DNA of 64,000 bases from positions 186,001 through 250,000 of the forward strand of contig NC_059543.1 in assembly GCF_905220415.1 (NCBI RefSeq), read 5' to 3'. Of the stretch, positions 48,301 to 61,200 are shown piece after piece (the first letter of the stretch is position 1; every line of letters begins with the position of its first letter). Made by a program: the position numbers and the translations under genes. The notes below the pieces were generated by a model. It was not told the DNA's origin. It was given only the letters and a program-made list of their open reading frames with translations, and did no database searches. The stretch comes from Colias croceus. Lineage: Eukaryota > Arthropoda > Insecta > Lepidoptera > Pieridae.

Positions 48301-51300
48301 GAGCTGTAACAGATGATTTAACAGGTCAGGGAGCTTTTACAGGAGCTTTAATAGGTCAGGGAGCTTTTTCAGGAGCTTAAACAGGTCAGAGAGCTTTAAC
48401 ACGTGCTTTCATAGGTCAGTGAGCTATAACAGATGCTTTAACAGGTCAGGGAGCTTTAACATGTGCTTTTACAGGTCAGGGAGCTGAAATAGGTGCTTTA
48501 ACAGGTCAGGGAGCTGTAACAGATGATTTAACAGGTCAGGGAGCTTTAACACGTGCTTTCATAGGTCAGAGAGCTATAACAGATGCTTTAAAAGGTCCGG
48601 GAGCTTTAACAGGTGCTTTATCAGGTCAGGAAGCTGTGACAGATGATTTAACAGGTCAGGGAGCTTTTACAGGAGCTTTAACAGGTCAGGGAGCTTTAAC
48701 ACGTGCTTTCACAGGTCCGGGAGCTTTAACAGGTGCTTTATCAGGCCAGGAAGCTGTGACAGTGCTTTTACAAGTCAGGAAGCTGTAACAGGTGTTTTAA
48801 CAGGTCGGGAGCTGTAACAGATGATTTAACAGGTCAGGAAGCTTTTACAGGAGCTTTAACAGGTCAGGGAGCTTTTACAGGAGCTTAAACAGGTCAGAGA
48901 GCTTTAACACGTGCTTTCATAGGTCAGGGAGCTATAACAGATGCTTTAACAGGTCAGGGAGCTTTAACATGTGCTTTTACAGGTCAGGGAGCTGAAATAG
49001 GTGCTTTAACAGGTCAGGGAGCTGTAACAGATGATTTAACAGGTCAGGGAGCTTTAACACGTGCTTTCATAGGTCAGAGAGCTGTAACAGATGCTTTAAC
49101 AGGTCAGGGAGCTTTAACACGTGCTTTTACAGGTCAGGGAGCTGAAATAGGTGCTTTAACAGATCAGGAAGCTGTGACATGTGCTTTAACAGGTCAGGGA
49201 GCTTTTACAGGTGCTTTAACAAGTCAGGGAGCGTATACAGGTGCTTTAACAGGTCAGGGAGCGTATATAGGTGCTTTCACAGGTCAGGAAGCTGTTACAG
49301 GTGTTTTAACGGGTCAATGAGCTCATACAGGTGCTTTAACAGATCAGGAAGCTTTTAGACCTGCTTTTACAGGTCAGGAAGCTGTGACAGGTGCTTTGAC
49401 AGGTCAGGAAGCTGTAACAGATGATTTAACAGGTCAGGGAGCTTTTACAGGAGCTTTAACAGGTCAGGGAGCTTTTACAGGAGCTTAAACAGGTCAGGGA
49501 GCTTTAACACGTGCTTTCACAGGTCCGGGAGCTTTAACAGGTGCTTTATCAGGTCAGGAAGCTGTGATAGGTGCTTTTACAGGTCAGGAAGCTGTAACAG
49601 GTGTTTTAACAGGTCAGGGAGCTGTAACAGATGATTTAAAAGGTCAGGGAGCTTTTACAGGAGCTTTAACAGGTCAGGGAGCTTTTACAGGAGCTTAAAC
49701 AGGTCAGAGAGCTTTAACACGTGCTTTCATAGGTCAGGGAGCTATAACAGATGCTTTAACAGGTCAGGGAGCTTTAACAGATGATTTTACAGGTTAGCAA
49801 GCTGTAACAGGTGCTTTAACAAGTCAGGGCGCTTATACAAAGCAGCAGATGCAGTTGTAACGGGTTCAGCTGCAGTTGTACCGCCAGCAGCACTACCGGC
49901 TACTCACGAGGCACTGCGAGTGGAAGCGGTTGTTGCAGGTGTAGCACAGCACGTTGGGCAGCTTGCCGCTGGCGGGGTGCAGGCGGCAGTAGCAGATGTA
50001 GCACTACCGGCTACTCACGAGGCACTGCGAGTGGAAGCGGTTGTTGCAGGTGTAGCACAGCACGTTGGGCAGCTTGCCGCTGGCGGGGTGCAGGCGGCAG
50101 TAGCAGATGTAGCACTATCGGCTACTCACGAGGCACTGCGAGTGGAAGCGGTTGTTGCAGGTGTAGCACAGCACGTTGGGCAGCTTGCCGCTGGCGGGGT
50201 GCAGGCGGCAGTAGCAGATGTAGCACTATCGGCTACTCACGAGGCACTGCGAGTGGAAGCGGTTGTTGCAGGTGTAGCACAGCACGTTGGGCAGCTTGCC
50301 GCTGGCGGGGTGCAGGCGGCAGTAGCAGATGTAGCACTATCGGCTACTCACGAGGCACTGCGAGTGGAAGCGGTTGTTGCAGGTGTAGCACAGCACGTTG
50401 GGCAGCTTGCCGCTGGCGGGGTGCAGGCGGCAGTAGCAGATGTAGCACTATCGGCTACTCACGAGGCACTGCGAGTGGAAGCGGTTGTTGCAGGTGTAGC
50501 ACAGCACGTTGGGCAGCTTGCCGCTGGCGGGGTGCAGGCGGCAGTAGCAGATGTAGCACTATCGGCTACTCACGAGGCACTGCGAGTGGAAGCGGTTGTT
50601 GCAGGTGTAGCACAGCACGTTGGGCAGCTTGCCGCTGGCGGGGTGCAGGCGGCAGTAGCAGATGTAGCACTATCGGCTACTCACGAGGCACTGCGAGTGG
50701 AAGCGGTTGTTGCAGGTGTAGCACAGCACGTTGGGCAGCTTGCCGCTGGCGGGGTGCAGGCGGCAGTAGCAGATGTAGCACTATCGGCTACTCACGAGGC
50801 ACTGCGAGTGGAAGCGGTTGTTGCAGGTGTAGCACAGCACGTTGGGCAGCTTGCCGCTGGCGGGGTGCAGGCGGCAGTAGCAGATGTAGCACTATCGGCT
50901 ACTCACGAGGCACTGCGAGTGGAAGCGGTTGTTGCAGGTGTAGCACAGCACGTTGGGCAGCTTGCCGCTGGCGGGGTGCAGGCGGCAGTAGCAGATGTAG
51001 CACTATCGGCTACTCACGAGGCACTGCGAGTGGAAGCGGTTGTTGCAGGTGTAGCACAGCACGTTGGGCAGCTTGCCGCTGGCGGGGTGCAGGCGGCAGT
51101 AGCAGATGTAGCACTATCGGCTACTCACGAGGCACTGCGAGTGGAAGCGGTTGTTGCAGGTGTAGCACAGCACGTTGGGCAGCTTGCCGCTGGCGGGGTG
51201 CAGGCGGCAGTAGCAGATGTAGCACTATCGGCTACTCACGAGGCACTGCGAGTGGAAGCGGTTGTTGCAGGTGTAGCACAGCACGTTGGGCAGCTTGCCG

Positions 51301-52165
51301 CTGGCGGGGTGCAGGCGGCAGTAGCAGATGTAGCACTGCGGCGACGCCTGCACGCGGCTGCGCAGCATCTCCATCCACATCTTCAGCGCCGTCACCACCC
51401 AGCCGTTCTGGTGTTATAAAACAATAAAAAAAAAATTGAAATGTTTCAAGTGAATTCTACTGAAAAGCTTTCGACTACGTGTTAAACTGAGTTCTTTTGT
51501 TGTTGGAAATATTTAGAAAATGATATTGAAGGAGTGTATTGTCTTTAAAATTCAATAGTTCAAAGTAAATTTATTAGAAGTCTATAGTGTGTGTTTTATG
51601 TTGTGTAGAGACAATAGTGCGCGTCGATAGAGACGAGTGTCTCCCAGGGTTGAGTTATGGGTCCATTATATCTTTCAAATTTTTCATTGAGAGCTTACAG
51701 TATCGTTGTAATGTGTCATGTGCGATGTATTTTGGTGCCGCGTCGTCGTCGTCGGTAGTGCTTTACTGTTCTCCAAACCGGTGGTAAATGGTCGAAAAGA
51801 TAAATAAATAAATAAATAAGAACAATTTTGTATATAAATAAATATTTTCTGGACAATTTTCACACACGGCACGATCTGATCTCATACTAAGCTTTCGCTT
51901 GTGTTATGGAAACCAGAAGGCTGATAAACATACATATTATATAATTTTTAAATAAATACTTAAATAGATAATTAACACCCAGACACAGAGCAAACATCTA
52001 TGTTCATCACACAAATATTTGCCTCGGGTGGGGATCGAACCCACGACCTCTGGCTTGGAAGGCAGGGCCACTACCAACCGAGCCAACCGGTCAGTCATAT
52101 ACTATGATGCGCATGATTACGTCTACATTCGTGTGAAGTTGTGTGTGTGTGTGTGTGTGTGCGTA

Positions 52166-52242
<77 letters not shown>

Positions 52243-55200
52243 TATACAGTACCTGATAGGCGAGGTAGAGCCGCAGGTAGTGCGAGTGGTGCGCGAGCGG
52301 CAGCGCGGGCGGGTGCGCCAGCGGCGGGGCCAGCGGGTGGCTATTGCTTAGGTCTATGCGCAGCTCTATGGTGCGCTCCTCCACTTGCGCGTTGCAGATT
52401 ATGTTCGCGCCGCCGCCCACCGGACGTATTACTGATATCTGGAAAGCGGATCGAAAAGGATTAGATTGAGAAAAAAATTGAGGAGAAAATAACAAAATTC
52501 TATCAAGGACGAAAAGACTACACTTCAAAAACAAAAAATCGGTACAATGTGAATCGGTATCGTGACCCTACGTAAAAATTATTAGCGAAAAAACAATTTT
52601 TCACATATATTTTTTTTTAATTGGTCATCCATCCAAATTGTCGTGCCAATCGTATAAATCGTTACTTAACCTTGATTTTTGTTCCTGATACCTGATACTA
52701 CAATATCATCCCTGAAAAATAACACAGCAAAATTCTAATACAGGGTGTCTCAAAAGAAAGTTTATATTTTGTGGATGAATAAAAAAAAAGTAAGCGGTGT
52801 ATTGAAAATATGTTTATTTATTATTAAAGTGGGGGTATCTTAAATCTAAAGTGTATGACAAAAACCCACCTTCTCTATCGCATTTAAAAGAAAATATCCG
52901 ACACGAAATGGCAGCCATCACTGTGTCTGCCTGCCGAGCTGTCATAAATAATTTTAGTGTTCGATTAAATGAGTGCCGTGAACGCAATGGACTGCATTTG
53001 GACGATATTATTTTTAAGAAATAAATTCCCATATTATGCACTTTAATAATTAATAAACATTTTTTCAATACACCGCTTACTTTTTTTTTATTCATCCACA
53101 AAATATAAACTTTCTTTTGAGACACCCTGTATTTTCTCATTTTACCCTTTGCACACCAGACCCTACAAATTCAACTCACATCAGCGTCCTCAAGCTCGTC
53201 CATATGCTCCTTCAGATGCGCGAGCTGCTCGTCCACCATGGCGGGCGCTACGGCCCGCTCCACCAGCCGATGCAGCGCGTTGGCAGCTCTTGCCCCGCCC
53301 GCGCTCCAGTGCGCTCGAACTGCGCCCGCGCAGCTGCGGGTGCATTGGTACAGCGTGCGGGACGAGATACAGCGCAGGGTGCGCTCTATGGATGGCTCTA
53401 CACAAGATGCGATATAGTGGTCAGTGTGATGTAATTCTCGAAATTAAGAATTTTTAACGAATTTAAAACGCGACTCATTCATTACTAGCTTTCCGCCCTC
53501 GGCTTCGCCCGCGTTTCCAAAGGAAAACCCGCATAGTTCCCGTTCCCATGAGATTTCGGGATAAAACCTATCCTATGTATTAATCCAACTTACCCTCTAT
53601 ATTTGTGCTAAATTTCATTGTAAACGTTTCAGTAGTATTTGCGTAAAAAGGTAACAAACACATCCTTCCTCACAAACTTTCGCATTTATACCTGGATAGG
53701 ACTAGTCATATAGAAAATAACTTGGTAGTCATCATAGAATCATACAATAACAGTATGTGCTCATTCTATAAAATCCTATACAAACGACACAGCGATAAGT
53801 AACGTGCAAATTCGCTCTATTTGCGATATAACAAGTAAAGGGTGTCCGCCGGCAGATTTTACACTTTAAAAAATAAAATAAAATGAACCATGAATACTAT
53901 CAAAGTCATTTATTAATTATCTTACAGAAGAATAATGCGGATTTTATTTTTTTAAAAGCACTCCACTCAAATGGCGTCCTTCTAGCTGCAAACATTCTTG
54001 TAACCTTTCCTTCATGTTGGCGAAAACTCGCTTACAAAGTTCCGCATTGATCGCCGCAACCTCGCGTCGTATATTTTCTTGGAGGGCCGGTATTGTTGAT
54101 GGTGAATTGCTGTATACGCGAGACTTTAAATATCCCCATAGGAAAAAGTCGCAAGGTGTCAGATCTGGTGATCTAGGGGGCCAGGCTATGTCGCCAAAGC
54201 GACTTATTAATTTTCCGGGAAAAAGCTCTCTCACTTTTGCTATTGAGTCCCTAGCAGTGTGTGCCGTGGCCTCATCCTGCTGAAAATTGGTCCTATTATT
54301 GTAACTAACATGACGATGCAGCTCCGGTATAAAAAAGTTGTCTAGCATTGCGCAGTAACGTTCGGCAATCTTCCGAATAGACTTACGCGGATTACGTAAA
54401 ATTTCCCTTCTCACGTGTTCTACGTTTTCAGGCGTAGTAACAGACGTTGAAGGTCCAGGCCGAGGCTCATTTTTAAGTGAGCCAGAACCTCGAAACTTCT
54501 GTACCCATGACCATATTAATTGGTTTGATGGCCCATCGTTTAGTCGTCGGATTTCATAGCGTGAACAAAAACGACGCCTCGCCACATTGGTCGAATTATT
54601 GTTCGCGAAATACGCCTCAACCGCAAAAGCGCGGTGTGCTCCTGTCCACTGACTCATAGCTACTAAATAATCCGCAACTCTGGCGCGTCGAATGATACTT
54701 CTCTCCCCACCCTTCCGCATTATTAGTCGCCGTAAACACAATTCAAAGTGTAAAATCTGCCGGCGGACACCCTGTACATAATTATGACTCTACAGCTCCA
54801 TATTGCAGTTTTATGCACAACAAAACACAACTCTACAGTACATAGAGCTGATCCTACCACTCTACACTCACCCGTGAGCGCCAGCACCGGCTCGGCAGTG
54901 AACAGCGCCAGTTCGTGTGCGGGCGGCTCCCCGCCCTCCGCCAGCAGCGAGCTCGACACGTAGCGCAGTGTAGTGTCTATCACCGGAGATACTATACCAC
55001 TTTCACTGATAAACACGTATGAATTAATGAAAAATTCTTTATTGTACACCATATAGGACAATCTAAAACACTTAATAACCTATTTAACAAGGTACAGAGG
55101 CCTTATCGCTGACAGCGATCTCTGCCAGGCAACCCAAATGACTAGGACAAATGCTGAGTATTGTGTACAGTGGTGCATAATAAATTAAAAAGTGAAAGAA

Positions 55201-58200
55201 TTTATTATAATAATATGTACTACAAGTATAAACATGCCGTACATAGTTAATAAAAAACACATTCAAAAGGTCAAAACTTCTAAATAGGACCAACCGTAAG
55301 GCACTAAAAGCTTGCTTTGCTAGCTTTCAAATAAAAAAATAATCATCAAAATTGCTTCATCTAGTCAAAAGTTATGAAGTAGCAAACCCAAAAAGATATA
55401 GAGAAAGAAAACCTACTCCTTTTTTGCAATCGGTTTAAAACAGTCGAACTCAACAATTTATTTATTTTATCAATTAAACTACTATTTTCCTCAGCTTCGG
55501 TAATAATCAGTTTTTTCGTATATCCAAAAATTTTATAAATTATTATATTTTTAATTGGATTTTGTTTAAGCTTTCGATAAAGTTGATTATGAAAAGTTAT
55601 TTATTTTTCTTTGTCAATTTAGAATAAATCACGACAATGTACGTTGGATTATATCATGGGTAGAATTTTTTGTTATGGCTACGGATCTATCAGGTTTTCG
55701 TGTGTCAAAATAAAGTTATAACTACGGCAGTTCCTCAGGGTTCTCACTTGGGCCCTGTCTGAATACTGTAGGTGGTTTTTATCTAATACTAGCCGCTCCC
55801 CGCGGCTTCACCCCCGTGGCTCCTCTCCTGTTGGTCGTAGCGTGATGATGTATAGCCTATAGCCTTCCTCGATAAATGAGCTATCTAACACCGAAAGAAT
55901 TTTTCAAATCGGACCAGTAGTTCCCGAGATTAGCGCGTTCAAACAAACAAACAAACTCTTCAGCTTTATAATATTAGTATCTAATATTTATAAAGTTCAC
56001 AGTGGAAGTAGTATTTTATATGACTGTTATGCATTGTTGCTTGTTTTAGAAATAGGAGCGAAAGCAATACAATAGAATTCTACATGCTATAATTTACTTT
56101 TTCAATAGAGATTCGTGTGAAACACGGTCAAATGCTTTAGTCGGTTAAAATATATCCAATTATTATGGATTCGAAGTGTTTTATTTTAGGCTAAAATTTA
56201 TCGAGTATTAAACAGCATTATGGTGGATCTTTTAAAATACATATTGATAAAATTTAATGATGATGATGGAAACAATTACCTGAGCGAGTTGATATAATGA
56301 TGTACAAGATCGCCTCTCGCCAGCAGGCTCTGACTGAACACCGCTAGACTTTGGAGCAGGTAACCGAACGCGCGGGATATGTGCAGTCTGTAAGGGAAAT
56401 ATAAAAAAAACCATGGTCTCCAATTTTTGAGACTTGAGAATTAAAGGATTAGTATTTAAGAATAGGATTACATTTTAATGGATGCTAGATTTACTGTAAG
56501 CAAGTTGTGACTTTTAGTTGTGCACATGACCTATTGTTTACTAGAAAAATTCAGGCCTCGGCAAAAAAAAAAATATATAAAGGATTGCAGACTCTCTCTA
56601 GAGAAAACTCTATAATTTCCAAAACAAACATAGTATAAAGAGTCATTCCGTGGTCTGTCATCTTTGTTTCTAGAAATAGATTAGAAGATGCGGTTTTTAA
56701 ATAGATCGAATGGTTTTCGAGGAAGATTTTAGTAAACAATTTGTTCAGTTTTAGACAAAGCGCGAGAAGCTAGTTTTAAATGTGTCCTAGGGTCGCTATA
56801 AACAATAATTTGGAACAAATACGTCACCTATCGTCCCCGAGCGGCTCGCCGAGCATGCTCGTGTCGCGCAGCGCGTCGTAGTACTGTGCGAGCGAGAGGG
56901 AAATAGTCTCCTCGTCGTCGTCTCCCTCCCTCTCACGCCGCTCGCACAGTTGGCTCAGCTTTTCCACTAGATATATTGTTGTTGTAATCATTTATAATGA
57001 CAGAGTATATAAAGAGGAATTGTGAATGTTATACTAAAAAAAAATCATGTTCTCAAACTAAAGGTATGCATAGTAATTTACTTTATGTATTTATGATATT
57101 TCATAGTGTTAGACGTGAAAAAAAAAACTATAATGTGTTACATGGTGTGATTATGCTATCCGACTGAATAAACTGAGTTGTGAGTAGACATAATGCTGAG
57201 CCTGGACTATTTTCAATAAGAGCAGGTTTATTGTTGTTTATATTTTTTTCTCTTTTTTTCATTATTCTCTTATTTCGATCCTTGTTATGTAACTTACTAT
57301 CTAATCTAAATGCTTGTCTTTATCTACATTTTCTTTTATAATCACGTGTTACTTAACCAATCTTTTACTCAACTCACCATCATCCAAAACCATAGGCTTA
57401 GCGATAACTTTCAACACGCTATACGCTACAAACTGGTACGCATAGTGCGTGTCCTGTGCTAGCACACGGAACGCGAGCGACGCCAGGTTGTGGAGCGAGT
57501 ATGTGCTGAGTTTCAGCGGGTTGGGGAGCTGGTCCCAGTTCAGTATTGGAGTCGAAGCTAGCAGTGCTTCTAGTATTGCCACGTGGTTTATGGTTAGGTG
57601 GTAGTTTGGAGATGATTCTGTGAAAAATAGTTATTAAAAAATAAAAGATAATGAGATAAGAATAATCAACATTTCGAAAAATTCCAACTCAAGTCTTTTT
57701 GGAATAAAATGATATTTAATTTAGAAAATTAAAAGTGTATTATTTTATTAATAAAAAAAATTCTTTACCAGATTTAACTAAACTAATACTTTTTTAATAT
57801 TTATTTACGATCTGTTGTATAACATATTCAAATCAAAAAGTTAGTATAAAATCTATTTTTTGCAGCATAATACATAAAGCGAGCGAGAGAGTATCATTTA
57901 TAATTAATAACATTCCAATAATAATTATCACCACAACAACAAGCCACAACCGCACATTCCTAGTTCCATGTTCCTCTCCCTTATCGTACCCACAAACTCA
58001 CTCAGAACATGGAGCAACAAAGCGATGACGTTGGAGAAGGCATCGGGCGCGAAGATGTCGCGCCACTCGTTCGGCAACTCCGCCACGTGCGCGGTCGGCT
58101 CGCGCTTCTCACATTCCTGGCGGATGCTGGACACGAAGCGCGCTACTGATGTTAGTAGCGAGAGGGTTGGACGGGATATGGTCGCGAACTGGACGAAAAA

Positions 58201-61200
58201 TATTAAAAAAAATGTCAGGAGAAAGTAGTAAATTTTAGGTTAAGGCCGTGTACGCGGTCCGTGCGCTGTTTGGCTCAAATATGTGATTTTTCAAACCAGA
58301 TTGTCCATCAACCACTTATCTTACAAACATATGAATTACTAATAATTTTAGGAAATTTTATTGTCTATATAGTTAGTTAAGAGTTTTTTTCAATTAATAC
58401 AGTATTTGTGAATACCATCAAGATAACTGAGCCGATGATTACTTGATTTCACTTTTAGTGTCAATTTCGAAGCTAAAAATATCTGAAATTGCTGACAGAT
58501 CTAACATACATTTTTTTTAACTAACTGCAAAAATCCTTATGAAAATAGTTAGTTAAAAGATTTTTTTATTTTGGACTCCTAACTTACGAAATTAAAATCC
58601 GAACAATGTGAATTTTTTTAGAAATTATAGTCGACAAAATGATTATTTTCACCAAGATATTTGACTTATAGTAGAGCCATTTTAATAGGCAACATTTGAC
58701 AGTTCAACAAAATTCAACAACGTAACCTAGTAACGACGACATAGAATAACATGATATTTCGTTTTGTTAGAACTGCACATTTGCTTAACTTTTTTCAATT
58801 ACGACTACATATTTATAATAATAATGACCGATACAAGTAATTTTAAGATTTCATTTTACTGATAAATCATTCTAAACATAATAAACAATTTCTGAATTGA
58901 ACAACTGACGTCGCTACAATTTTGTGTCAATAAACCTTTTTTCTTTTTAAATACCAGAGACGTTACTCTAAAAATCGAAATCTGACATCTAGAATCGAAT
59001 GCATTGATTACTTGTGAATAAAAATCATCATTAATTAATAAATTCGATTGACAAATGTTTCAAATCCTTATCGATTAATTCACTTTAATCGATGTTTTTA
59101 AGCAGGTTACCTCTCTTCGAAGATAAAATTGATAGACGTCAAATGTTGCCTATTAAATTGGCTCGACTATAGTTGAATATAATTTATACATATTGCAATA
59201 AAAGAACGTATTACTTATAAGATAAAATTTAAAAAATCAACTAAGGTACCTCTATTATTTTTCTACAATTTTTTTTAAAGTACTATAAAACACTGCGCGC
59301 GACCCGATTAAAATCAGTCGGCAGCGAGCCTTTCCAGAGAGAGGACATGTTGCTCGGCGCTCTCCTGTGGACTTATGCTGTTCATAGTAAAAGGATAGCG
59401 CAAGCCGCGATCTATCGTAATAGATCGCGGAGATTTTGACTTGCGTTAAATTGAATAAGCCCTCTTAAGAATAACTCTTATGGTTGTTATTCATATCAGG
59501 ACAGTGTCAGTTTGTAAAGGGAATTCGAAGAGACTTAATACGTAACTTATTACGTAAAAAATATTTAAACATCAAAACGACGTCAATTTTTTAATTAGAT
59601 ATTTTTACTAAAAATTTCCTTAAATTCGATGTTTTCATTCCTAGATTCGCACAGCCAGCATATACGGCTCCGCAAATGTAGTCATTTTGCCCATGAAAAC
59701 TTAATTTTAAACATAAGTAAAAGTGTTTCTAAATAAATGAACTATAATACCTTAGTGGAATCGAATCTTGGTGTTTTCGCAAGCGAGTTGAGTATTGAAC
59801 ACAAGACAATATTGATGAAATCCCACTCGTGCGCAGATAGATCCCACGCGGAGTTCTGTACCAAAGTATTGAGCAGGTGCAGTAGGGACGCCTGGCTGGA
59901 GATCACACTCCAGGGCTCTTTGGAGTAGTTCCTGTAACACATGTGTTGAGTAAACATGTGTACGAATTTATATTTTGAAATTTGATTTGTATACAAGTCT
60001 AATTTTCCGGAATTGTTGACATAAATTGCGCGTAATGAAGGATTTATTTTTTGTGTGTAATAGTTTAGACTATACTATATAATATATGTATATTATTATT
60101 AGGTTGATGAACAGGGAAATGTCTTTTTATCCCAGATTTTAACGTAAATTTTACTAAGAAACTATGATAGTTATAGATAATTAAAAAAAAAGCAATGAAT
60201 TGTGATTTACTCTTGCACAAATAAATTCGAAAAAATTAAAATAGCGTCTAAAACATTCAAATTGTATTTAGGTACGTCTATTCACACAAAACATTCATTA
60301 TGTCTATTCACATTCACAGGCATTGAAAACAGTGACATTCCTGTTATATCCAATTTACCCATCGAAAAAATCTTATTAAATACGTTACCTCTCATTAAAC
60401 ATCTTCTCATCGTATTTATAATAATCATCCATGACAGGGTCAAGACAGTGTCGGGCGAGTGAATTGGCCACTTGTCTGGCAAAGTGCTGCGAGCGAGTGG
60501 GGTCACTTGTGCCCTGGTATAGATACCAGCAGCGGACTGTACTGAGGTATTGCGCGCGTAGAATGTCGTGGGGGGTGTTTTTTGCCTAAAAATAAAATTT
60601 AAACGTAGCTACTATAGTAAATGAAATAAAAGTTAGAAAGGAAATTATAAGAGAAAGGAGTATTGTAAAAAAGTATCAGAAAAATTATGTATAAAATATA
60701 GAATGCCCTTAGAGTTCAAGTAATTTCGAAATTAAGTTGAAAATAAATCCGCTTAGTTCACAATTCATTCTCTTTTAGGTCAAAATTTGATATAAATACT
60801 TTAAATTCATGCATTTTTCTACTTTTTGTAATTTTAGATAATTCAATACAAAGAAATTCGACATTAATTGACATATTGTAATGATTAACTCGTAATTTTG
60901 TGTTATTCAAAGTAGCGAAACTGACCTGTAAGCTATGGAAGAATCCATTTCTACCCACAATTTTGTCCAACATTAACGTATCCAATTCGGACACTGGTCC
61001 ACTTACGTTAGATTCTCTCTGTTTGTCCATCTCATTACCAGAACTGCTCGACTCATTTTCTTTTATAACTTCATCAGATTTTTCACTTGATTCAGTTATT
61101 TGAGCAAGTTTAGTTTCATACATTGCATTCGTGAAGGCCCAGTAATAACCAGTTTTGAAAGATCTTTGTGTTAAAACATTTTTGATGTGATTATTATTTT

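Noticed and set aside
49920..51419. 499-codon open frame on the plus strand with 37-residue repeats
   Set aside because: It is antisense to the 13-fold repeated LTN1 RING exon. The 111-bp period is divisible by three, which keeps the frame open; the minus strand gives an exact listerin RING instead.
52025..52096. Possible tRNA gene on the minus strand
   Set aside because: A and B boxes are present but the arms do not fold into a good cloverleaf, and a SINE body with a (TTTA)n tail follows.
52019..52534. Frames with long Cys-Val or His-Thr runs
   Set aside because: Translation of the (GT)n microsatellite; the real coding part is the LTN1 exon 52438-52253.
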